Shown: positions 33,121 to 39,203 of the stretch, one piece after another | Layout: every line of letters starts with the position of its first letter | How positions within the stretch are numbered: position 1 is the first letter of the stretch | Source: Bacteroidales bacterium | GTDB lineage: Bacteria > Bacteroidota > Bacteroidia > Bacteroidales > UBA932 | Assembly (NCBI GenBank): GCA_017453565.1 | Contig: JAFTEQ010000059.1 | Span: 1 to 39,203 of the forward strand | DNA length: 39,203 nucleotides | Direction: 5' to 3' | The notes under the pieces: model-generated | Database searches by the model: none | Seen by the model: the letters and a program-made list of their open reading frames with translations, nothing else | What the model was told of the DNA's origin: nothing | Made by a program: the position numbers and the translations under genes

Positions 33121-33803
33121 GCTATTTCAGTAACGATCAGGCGTTTTCCTTCTACGCGAAAGCGCACGTTATGCCCTGCGTAGCTGAGGGCGTAGTCGCG
33201 TGCGTCTTTTCCTTTCTGGTAGGAAGGCCTCGGGTCCTGGGCCAGGAGGGCGCGGAGCGGCTCCTGCATTTCAGGCTCGAGGGCAGCGGCGCAGGCGTCC
33301 GGAATCTCCACCTCGAGCGTTTCCCAGGCCGTTTCATCGGTGAAACCGGCCCGTACGCCGGGATGGCTGTCGGTATAGGGGATATAGGGTTTTACGTCGT
33401 AGACGGGGGTGCCGTCGGCAAGGTCTGCTCCGCCTACGCGCAGGATCCCGTGCGCAGCGTCCACTTCCAGAAGACGAACAGAGGAGAGACCCAGCGGATT
33501 GGGCCGGAAGGGGGAACGGGTGGCATAGACGCCCATGCGCTCGTTTCCGCCCAGACGCGGCGGGCGTACGGTGAGGGGCGCGGTCTGGCCAGCCTGAACC
33601 TCGGCTTTGCCCCGGTTGAGCGAAAAGCCCCAGATGAGCCAGAGGTAATCGAAATCCTCCAGGCCGCGGAAGGCCTCAGGTGACCATTTTCCCTCCAGGA
33701 ATTGCAGCTCGCCCAGCAGGTCCGGCACCAATCCGCTCTGACGCGGGATGCCGAATTTTTCCGGGAGCGGAGCGTGAAACAGGGCGACGGGTTCCAGGGT
33801 CAT
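33117..33803 (-). CDS. trmO: tRNA (adenine-N6)-methyltransferase TrmO-like
   Basis: The 228-residue protein of the TsaA/YaeB (TrmO) family N6-methylates t6A37 in tRNA-Thr using SAM. It shows FGIPRQSGLVPDL, GLEDFDYLWLIWGF, the core RLGGNERMGVYATRSPFRPNPLGLSSVRLL (one continuous block, about 82-112) and DVKPYIPYTDS. The start at 33803 (MTLEPVALF) is chosen because an in-frame extension of 42 codons lies inside the upstream peptidase gene. The ATG overlaps that gene's stop by four bases. It is the third enzyme in the window that makes or modifies t6A37, with TsaD and MtaB. Confidence 0.9.
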   Translation of the reverse strand: MTLEPVALFHAPLPEKFGIPRQSGLVPDLLGELQFLEGKWSPEAFRGLEDFDYLWLIWGFSLNRGKAEVQAGQTAPLTVRPPRLGGNERMGVYATRSPFRPNPLGLSSVRLLEVDAAHGILRVGGADLADGTPVYDVKPYIPYTDSHPGVRAGFTDETAWETLEVEIPDACAAALEPEMQEPLRALLAQDPRPSYQKGKDARDYALSYAGHNVRFRVEGKRLIVTEIA

Positions 33804-35008
33804 AGCGTTTCCAGACGGGCAGAATAGACTTGGAAGAGCGAATCGAGCGCGGGTTTGTTCTCGCTTTTGATGGGCTCGGCGGAGGGGGATTCCAGTTTGA
33901 GCGGATCGATGGGCGTACCGTTCTTCCATACCCGGAAATCGAGGTGGGGACCTGTAGCCGTGCCGGTCATGCCCACGTAGCCGATGGTCTGCCCCTGCTG
34001 TACGCGCACCCCTGCTTTGATGCCTTTGGCGAAGCCCCGCAGATGCAGGTAGGCGGTGGTATAGACGCTGTTGTGCCTGATTTTGATCATGTTGCCGGCT
34101 CCGCCGCTGCCCCGTCCTGCGCTCAGCACTACGCCGTCGCCCAGGGCATGGACCGGCGTTCCCGCGGGGGCGGCGTAGTCGACGGCCGTGTGGGGGCGCA
34201 CCACGCCGTGCACGGGATGCACGCGGTGGTAGGAGAAGCGGCTGCTGATGCGGCTGAATTTGAGCGGAGCCTTCAGGAAGGCCTTGCGCATGCTTTCGCC
34301 CTTCTCATTCCAGTAGCAGTTGCCGCGGTCGCCCTGGTCGTAACGGAGGGCGTAGAGCCGGGTTTTTCCCCGGTCGAACACTGCGAAGTCTACGCCCGCG
34401 ATGTCGATGGGCTCGCCTTCACACACGCGCTGACGGTAGAAGGCGCGGAAACGGTCGCCGGTCTGAAGGCCGAAGAAATCCACAGTCCAGGCATAGATGT
34501 CGGCCAGTTCCAGGATGAGTTCCGGCGAGGCTCCGGCCGCAATCATGTCGTTCCAAAGCGAGGTCGCAATGGTGACATCGGTATAGCGGTCTTCCACCTG
34601 CACCTCTTTTTCTACACGCCAGAGGGCGAGGCTGTCGCAGCAGCGGAACACGGTGGAACGGATTCGGTCGTTGGCATAGACCACGTAATGCAGGCGCCGC
34701 TGCAGCGAATCTCCGTAGTAATAAGCGTCCACCCCGTTTCCGGCGCGAAGCCGGCGCACGTCGAAAAGGGTGTCGCAGCGGCTGGCAAGGGTGTAAGCAT
34801 CGCCGGCACCCAGCCCCAGACGGGTCATGAGTTCGGTGAAGGTCTCTCCGTTGCGCACCTGTGTCTGCACGCGTTGGAGCGTGTCGGTGAGGAATCCGAG
34901 CGGCAGGATGGTGTCTTTCTGTTCCAGGGCTGCGCGGGGCGTGCGGCTGTGGCAGGCGCAAAGCAGCGGAAGCACGAGCAAGCAGAGGAGGAACGGACGC
35001 GTACGCAT
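33800..35008 (-). CDS. M23-family peptidase (LytM domain) lipoprotein
   Basis: The 402-residue protein has a lipoprotein-type signal (LLVLPLLCAC). A LysM-like or coiled N-terminal region follows (about 45-180), then a LytM/M23 domain (about 255-370). Zinc and catalytic positions are HTAVD (His273, Asp277), YLHLRGF (His322) and GPHLDF (His355, Asp357). M23 enzymes usually read HLHF at the last motif, so here one zinc ligand is Asp instead of His. It may cleave peptidoglycan cross-links or act as a non-enzymatic activator. It lies four bases after the outer-membrane barrel gene and overlaps trmO. Confidence 0.85.
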   Translation of the reverse strand: MRTRPFLLCLLVLPLLCACHSRTPRAALEQKDTILPLGFLTDTLQRVQTQVRNGETFTELMTRLGLGAGDAYTLASRCDTLFDVRRLRAGNGVDAYYYGDSLQRRLHYVVYANDRIRSTVFRCCDSLALWRVEKEVQVEDRYTDVTIATSLWNDMIAAGASPELILELADIYAWTVDFFGLQTGDRFRAFYRQRVCEGEPIDIAGVDFAVFDRGKTRLYALRYDQGDRGNCYWNEKGESMRKAFLKAPLKFSRISSRFSYHRVHPVHGVVRPHTAVDYAAPAGTPVHALGDGVVLSAGRGSGGAGNMIKIRHNSVYTTAYLHLRGFAKGIKAGVRVQQGQTIGYVGMTGTATGPHLDFRVWKNGTPIDPLKLESPSAEPIKSENKPALDSLFQVYSARLETL

Positions 35009-35012
35009 GGGA

Positions 35013-36188
35013 TCAGAAGGCGAAGCGGATACCCAGATTCAGGCACAGGAGGCCGTCTTCCCGGTGGAAGGGCGCACCGGCCTGCAGCCAGAGGCCGCGG
35101 TCGGGTGCGTTGAGTTGGAGTTTGAGACCCGCGCTCTCATGCGGCAGATGCGTACGGCGGCGCAGGTACTGTTCGTAATCGGTGTCGCCAAGGCTGGCGA
35201 GCGCCATCTCGTGCAGCCGATAGGTCTGGGTGAGCAGCAGCAGGTCGCAGAAGGGAACGGCTTCCAGTTTCCATTCCCGGGAAGCGCTGTGGAAGGCCAT
35301 CAGGACGGCGTGGAAGTCGATGTTGGCACCCGCATAGCCCCGAGCGGCAAGGCGGCCCGGAAGGGCGCAGCGCAGCAGCGCGCCGTCGTGGACGGGCAGC
35401 AGCAGTTCATCGAGCAGATACCAGGGCGCCTGGCCCGACAGGCTATGCTGTCCGAACAGGGTAGCCTGCAGGCGGAAGCGCTCCTCTCTGCCGAAGGCTT
35501 GGGAAAGGCTGACACGGCCACCCAAGCGGGTGTAGGCGTTTCCGTCGCGGAACAGATCGGGTGAAATGTCTGCTGCGAGTGCGGCTGCAATGTGTTCAGA
35601 CTCGTAATTGAGCCCGATTAGGGTGGAAATGCGTTCTCCTCCGGTCTGTTCTTCCTTGCGCAGCAGGTCCAGCGTCTTGTAGCGATCGTAGAGCGTCGCG
35701 GATTCGAAACCGTAGACGGAAGAGATGCGACCGGCGTCTACATAATGGCAACGGAAACCCGCCTGCCAGCGCAGGGCCCCGGAAATGGGCGCACTGACTT
35801 CCATAGAGGCCTGCAGATGCGCTTTGTGGAAGGCGTTGTGGGCGGGATCGGCGTCGGAGTTGCGCTCTTCGGCCGCTCCGTTAAAGCCGTAGAAGGGGGA
35901 GAAAGGATCGTCGAGCGATGCGAGCCGGGTGGAAAGCCGGAGTCCGGCCAGCGGCAGATGCGCGTCCCAGCAAAGGGAAAAGCCGGCGGCTCCCTTGTCT
36001 GAAAACAGGGTTCCGAGCCGGAAAAGCCCTTCGTCGTCCGGTGCGAGGGCATCGGCCCGCAGACCGTAATGCAGGCCTGGGCCGGCATCGAGCTGCGCTG
36101 CGCTTTCAATGCCGCCGCGCCAGCGCACCTCCGCGAAGGCAGAGACGCTGAGCGAGAGCAGCAAAAGGAAGGGGAGTGCCTTTTTCAT
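35013..36188 (-). CDS. Predicted outer-membrane beta-barrel protein
   Basis: The 391-residue product has a Sec signal peptide (MKKALPFLLLLSLSVSAFA, cut after Ala19 or so). The rest is alternating amphipathic strands rich in Gly, Arg and aromatic residues. It ends in NLGIRFAF, a C-terminal phenylalanine typical of BAM-inserted barrels. I do not recognise a specific family. It may be a channel, enzyme or structural barrel. It lies between a HerA-like ATPase gene (5 bases) and an M23 peptidase gene (4 bases), all on the minus strand. Confidence 0.7.
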   Translation of the reverse strand: MKKALPFLLLLSLSVSAFAEVRWRGGIESAAQLDAGPGLHYGLRADALAPDDEGLFRLGTLFSDKGAAGFSLCWDAHLPLAGLRLSTRLASLDDPFSPFYGFNGAAEERNSDADPAHNAFHKAHLQASMEVSAPISGALRWQAGFRCHYVDAGRISSVYGFESATLYDRYKTLDLLRKEEQTGGERISTLIGLNYESEHIAAALAADISPDLFRDGNAYTRLGGRVSLSQAFGREERFRLQATLFGQHSLSGQAPWYLLDELLLPVHDGALLRCALPGRLAARGYAGANIDFHAVLMAFHSASREWKLEAVPFCDLLLLTQTYRLHEMALASLGDTDYEQYLRRRTHLPHESAGLKLQLNAPDRGLWLQAGAPFHREDGLLCLNLGIRFAF

Positions 36189-36193
36189 GCAGG

Positions 36194-37792
36194 CTATTTG
36201 AGCAGATTGCCCAACAGGGACCGGGTGAGCTGACGGGAGGCGGTGCTGGTGGCCGACTTGATGGCCTTGTTCGCCACGGTCTTGCCGGTAACCTTGGTCT
36301 TCGATTTGGAGCCGGTCACGGAATTGGCGACCTGCGTGCCAAGAGCGGCCGTTACGCTGGTGATGGCTGCGCCGAGCGCCGCCTTGGCGATCTTGCCGCC
36401 CAGTCCGCCCAGGACCGAACTGCCGCCGCGCGAGGCGCTCTTGCGGGCCGCTTCTTCCTTGCGGCGTTCCACGGCCTCTTCCTGAGCGGCCTGTTCCTGA
36501 GCGGCACGCTGACGGTCGGCGAGGAGCACTTCAAAGGCGCTTTCCCGGTCGATGGGCTTGTCGTACTTTCCGTACACGAGCGAAGCGTTGATGCAGGCGC
36601 TGCGCTGGCTTTCGCTGATGGCGCCTATCTGGCTGAGCGGGAAGAGGATACGGGCGCGCTGTACCATGGAGGGCGCGCCTTTGGGGTCGAGGAAGGAAAC
36701 CAGCGCCTCGCCGGTTTCGAGCTGGGTGATGGCCTCTTCCGTCTTGAATGCCGGGTTGGCCCGGAAGGTCTCGGCGGCGGAGCGCACGGCCTTCTGGTCG
36801 CGGGGTGTGCAGGCCCGCAGAGCGTGCTGTACGCGGTTGCCGAGCTGACCCAGGATGGAATCGGGGATGTCGGTGGGGTTCTGTGTCACGAAATAGACGC
36901 CCACGCCCTTGCTTCGGATGAGGCGGACCACCTGCTCGATCTTGTCTACCAGCGCCTTGGGCGTCTCGTCGAAGAGGGTGTGCGCCTCGTCGAAGAAGAA
37001 GACCAGTTTAGGAAGATCCATGTCACCGACCTCGGGGAGGGTGACATAGAGCTCTGAGAGCAGCCAGAGAAGGAAGGTCGAGTAGAGTTTCGGCTTGAGC
37101 ATCAGCTTGTCAGCGGCGAGGACGCTCATAACGCCCTTGCCTCCCTCTGTCGAGAGAAGGTCGTAGATGTCGAACGACGGCTGGCCGAAAAGCTTGTCCG
37201 CTCCCTCGTTCTCAAGGGTCAGAAGGGCTCTCTGGATGCCTCCGACAGATGCCGTGGCGATATTGCCATATACCTGTGAATACTCGGAGGCGTGCTGGGA
37301 AATATAGGTCAGGCAAGCCCGCATGTCCTTGATGTCGTCAAGCAGGAGACCTCTTTCATCGGCGATACGGAACATGATGTTGAGAACTCCCTCCTGGGCG
37401 TCGGTCAGGCCGAGGATGCGGGTAAGGAGCTGGGGCCCCATCTGGGAGATTGTGCACCTCATCGGATGGCCTTGCTCCCCGAACACGTCATAGAAACGCA
37501 CAGGACAGCTCTGGAACTGGGGATTCTCAATTCCGAACTCAGGCATCCTCTTCTCGATGAAACCGCTGGTACGGCCAGCCTGGGATATTCCCGAGAGATC
37601 GCCTTTCATGTCTGCCATGAAGCAAGGGACACCGGCCTGGCAGAAACTTTCGGCCATGACCTGCAAGGTGACGGTCTTTCCGGTACCGGTGGCTCCGGCC
37701 ACAAGTCCGTGTCTGTTGGCCATCTTCCCGACAATCGAGAGAGGTCCGTTTTCGCAATGGGCTATCCAAAGCCCGTGGGTGGAGTCGTACAT
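36194..37792 (-). CDS. HerA-like/DUF853 (YjgR-type) ATPase
   Basis: The 532-residue FtsK/HerA-superfamily ATPase has Walker A GATGTGKTVT (33-42), Walker B LVFFFDEAHTLFDE (about 261-274), then SKGVGVYFVTQNPTDIPDSI (sensor region) and an arginine-rich finger segment. The C-terminal 90 or so residues change to an Ala/Arg/Glu coiled stretch and a Gly/Ala/Lys/Ser-rich tail. DUF853 proteins are thought to be DNA-translocase-like ATPases of unknown role. Codon use is split. Residues 1 to about 260 use AGA/AGG for about half of the arginines and many GGA glycines, while the rest uses CGC/CGG/CGT only, like the genes to its left. This suggests a mosaic gene or a chimeric assembly. Confidence 0.88.
   Translation of the reverse strand: MYDSTHGLWIAHCENGPLSIVGKMANRHGLVAGATGTGKTVTLQVMAESFCQAGVPCFMADMKGDLSGISQAGRTSGFIEKRMPEFGIENPQFQSCPVRFYDVFGEQGHPMRCTISQMGPQLLTRILGLTDAQEGVLNIMFRIADERGLLLDDIKDMRACLTYISQHASEYSQVYGNIATASVGGIQRALLTLENEGADKLFGQPSFDIYDLLSTEGGKGVMSVLAADKLMLKPKLYSTFLLWLLSELYVTLPEVGDMDLPKLVFFFDEAHTLFDETPKALVDKIEQVVRLIRSKGVGVYFVTQNPTDIPDSILGQLGNRVQHALRACTPRDQKAVRSAAETFRANPAFKTEEAITQLETGEALVSFLDPKGAPSMVQRARILFPLSQIGAISESQRSACINASLVYGKYDKPIDRESAFEVLLADRQRAAQEQAAQEEAVERRKEEAARKSASRGGSSVLGGLGGKIAKAALGAAITSVTAALGTQVANSVTGSKSKTKVTGKTVANKAIKSATSTASRQLTRSLLGNLLK
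36985..37010. other. Codon-usage breakpoint inside the HerA-like gene
   Basis: Left of here the minus-strand codons are GC-ending and arginine is CGN. Right of here, to the window edge, AGA/AGG, GGA, CTT and CCT become common. The change falls at the conserved Walker B motif. See the matching finding. Confidence 0.5.
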
Positions 37793-37804
37793 ATCCTGTA
37801 ATGT

Positions 37805-39203
37805 TTATTTGTTGTCTTTCAGTTTGTTGTCATGTCTCATCTTGAGGCCGGAGATCACGGCGGCGGAGACGGCGAAGGTCGCAAGCCCTATCCAGGGGGC
37901 AGCAGCCGCATTGATCCCGAATCCCACCTTGTCCACCAGGATGAAGGAGAGGCTAACCGCTGTCATGAAAGCCGCTGGTATCCCGCTGATGAGGTAGCTC
38001 ATGCCCTTCTTGGAGGAGATGAGATAGACGGTCGCTGCCCAGAGAGTGAACACGGCAAGGGTCTGGTTGGCCCAGCCGAAATATCTCCAGATCGTGTTGA
38101 ACCCGTTGCTGTCGGCGATGTTGAACCAAAGCAGGAGGCCAGTGACTATGAACAGGGGAATGCAGATCAAGAGCCTTTTGCGGATGGGCTTCTGATCCAT
38201 TTTGATGAAATCGGCTATGATGAGACGGGAACTTCTCAAGGCTGTGTCGCCGCTGGTGATAGGGGCCGCTACCACTCCGAGGATGGCTAATATTCCTCCA
38301 AACACACCTAACCAGGATTTGGATACCGCGGTCACGACGGCCGGAGCGGCGGCGGTGAGGTCGGATCCGCACTCGGCTGCTCCTCCGTCGAAGAAGAAGT
38401 AAGACGAGACGGCTGCCCAAACCAGAGCTACGAGTCCCTCGGTGATCATTGAGCCGTAAAACACGGGCCTTCCGAGTTTCTCATCCTTGAGGCATCGTGC
38501 CATAAGGGGACTCTGGGTGGCGTGGAATCCGCTGATCGCCCCGCAGGCGATGGTTATGAACAGGCACGGGAATATGGGTTGGCCCTTCACGCCGACTGAA
38601 GGCCCCATATTCGAGAGTCCGTCCCATAGCTCCGGGATTGAAGGCCATTTGACAAACAGGCCGATCAGCAGGGCTATTGCCATGAATATCAATGCGAAAG
38701 CGAACAGGGGGTAGATTTTCCCGATGATCTTGTCGATCGGGAGCATGGTCGCTATGAAGTAATATGCGAAAATGATGAAAACCCAGATCAGGATGGCGGA
38801 GCTGGATCCATCTCCCGCCATACCTCCGAGGATAATGGCTGGGCTATAGACAAATACGGCGGCGACAAGAATCAGAAGCAGGACGGTGAAAACCAGGGCC
38901 ACTTTCTTGATCCCATTGCCAAGGTAAATGCCGATGATCTCCGGGAGGCCTACTCCTCCGTGCCTGATGGATAGCATGCCGGAGAGATAGTCGTGGACGG
39001 CTCCGGCGAAAATGCATCCGAACACTATCCAGAGATATGCGGCCGGACCGAACTTGGCTCCCATTATGGCTCCAAACATAGGACCGGTCCCGGCGATGTT
39101 CAGGAACTGTATCATGAACACCTTCCCGGTGGGCATGACCACGAAATCAACTCCGTCTGCTTTTGAGACAGCGGGGGTGGGACGTGAGCTGTCGGGTCCG
39201 AAA
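37805..39203 (-). CDS. cstA: CstA-family carbon starvation protein/peptide-pyruvate transporter, 5' end missing
   Basis: The frame is open to the right edge. Translation beyond the first internal start (GTG at 39142) continues FGPDSSRPTPAVSKADGVDF, the conserved CstA stretch near residue 40-60, so the start lies outside the window. The visible part of about 465 residues has many membrane segments and the signatures LNIAGTGPMFGAIMGAKFG, GCIFAGAVHDYLSG, SGFHATQSPLMARCL, ITSGDTALRSSRLIIAD and FGWANQTLAVFTLWA. CstA proteins import peptides or pyruvate at the inner membrane. Codon use is more AT-rich than in the rest of the window. It lies 12 bases before the HerA-like gene. Confidence 0.93.
   Translation of the reverse strand, partial: FGPDSSRPTPAVSKADGVDFVVMPTGKVFMIQFLNIAGTGPMFGAIMGAKFGPAAYLWIVFGCIFAGAVHDYLSGMLSIRHGGVGLPEIIGIYLGNGIKKVALVFTVLLLILVAAVFVYSPAIILGGMAGDGSSSAILIWVFIIFAYYFIATMLPIDKIIGKIYPLFAFALIFMAIALLIGLFVKWPSIPELWDGLSNMGPSVGVKGQPIFPCLFITIACGAISGFHATQSPLMARCLKDEKLGRPVFYGSMITEGLVALVWAAVSSYFFFDGGAAECGSDLTAAAPAVVTAVSKSWLGVFGGILAILGVVAAPITSGDTALRSSRLIIADFIKMDQKPIRKRLLICIPLFIVTGLLLWFNIADSNGFNTIWRYFGWANQTLAVFTLWAATVYLISSKKGMSYLISGIPAAFMTAVSLSFILVDKVGFGINAAAAPWIGLATFAVSAAVISGLKMRHDNKLKDNK

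Overview
The window reads as part of a high-GC member of the Bacteroidales (Bacteroidota), perhaps Rikenellaceae or a related uncultured gut lineage. The evidence is the promoter type (TAnnTTTG at -7, often with TTTG about 19-20 bases upstream and no clear Shine-Dalgarno sequences), fimbrillin-like lipoproteins, a TamB/TsaD neighbourhood, a split glycine decarboxylase (gcvPA/gcvPB) and secreted GH99-like/WbsX lipoproteins. Coding density is very high. Adjacent genes commonly overlap by ATGA or TGATG, and no gene-free stretch exceeds about 110 bases. No tRNA, rRNA, CRISPR array, transposase or integrase was seen.

Layout. 1-684: N-terminal part of pckA (minus), leaving through the left edge. 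792-4486: a family 8 polysaccharide lyase lipoprotein coupled to a RecQ helicase (plus). 4483-16075: a long minus-strand run, probably one operon, read from a promoter at 16098-16128: a fimbrillin-like lipoprotein, tamB, an RsmI-like methyltransferase, folB, mtaB, two tandem WbsX-domain lipoproteins and an MBL-fold phosphodiesterase. 16172-17194: tsaD (plus). 17212-20475: a tandem duplication on the minus strand, each unit made of a 36-residue small ORF followed by a fimbrillin-like lipoprotein, read from a well-formed promoter at 20510-20540. 20573-23528: a COG2509-type flavoprotein and mnmA (minus). 23601-25553: cdd, the 4.5S SRP RNA and a BaiN/HI0933-type flavoprotein (plus). 25539-26255: a short arginase-fold protein (minus). 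26305-33120: an unknown protein, a lipoate ligase, then gcvT, gcvH, gcvPA, gcvPB and lpdA. This is a complete glycine cleavage system with its own lipoylation enzyme. 33117-39203: trmO, an M23 peptidase lipoprotein, an outer-membrane barrel protein, a HerA-like DUF853 ATPase and a cstA gene cut by the right edge (all minus).

Most interesting points. (1) The two small ORFs differ by seven synonymous changes and one amino-acid change, so they are almost certainly translated peptides. They sit in tandem cassettes with lipoproteins whose signal peptides are nearly identical but whose mature parts have diverged. This is the best candidate for an undescribed surface system. (2) Codon usage breaks sharply inside the HerA-like gene near 37000 and stays different to the right edge, which suggests recombination or a chimeric assembly. 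(3) The SRP RNA terminator ends two bases before the start codon of the next gene. (4) Several promoters put the transcription start almost on the ATG, and one pair of divergent promoters is interlocked. (5) tamB has no ATG start in its open frame.
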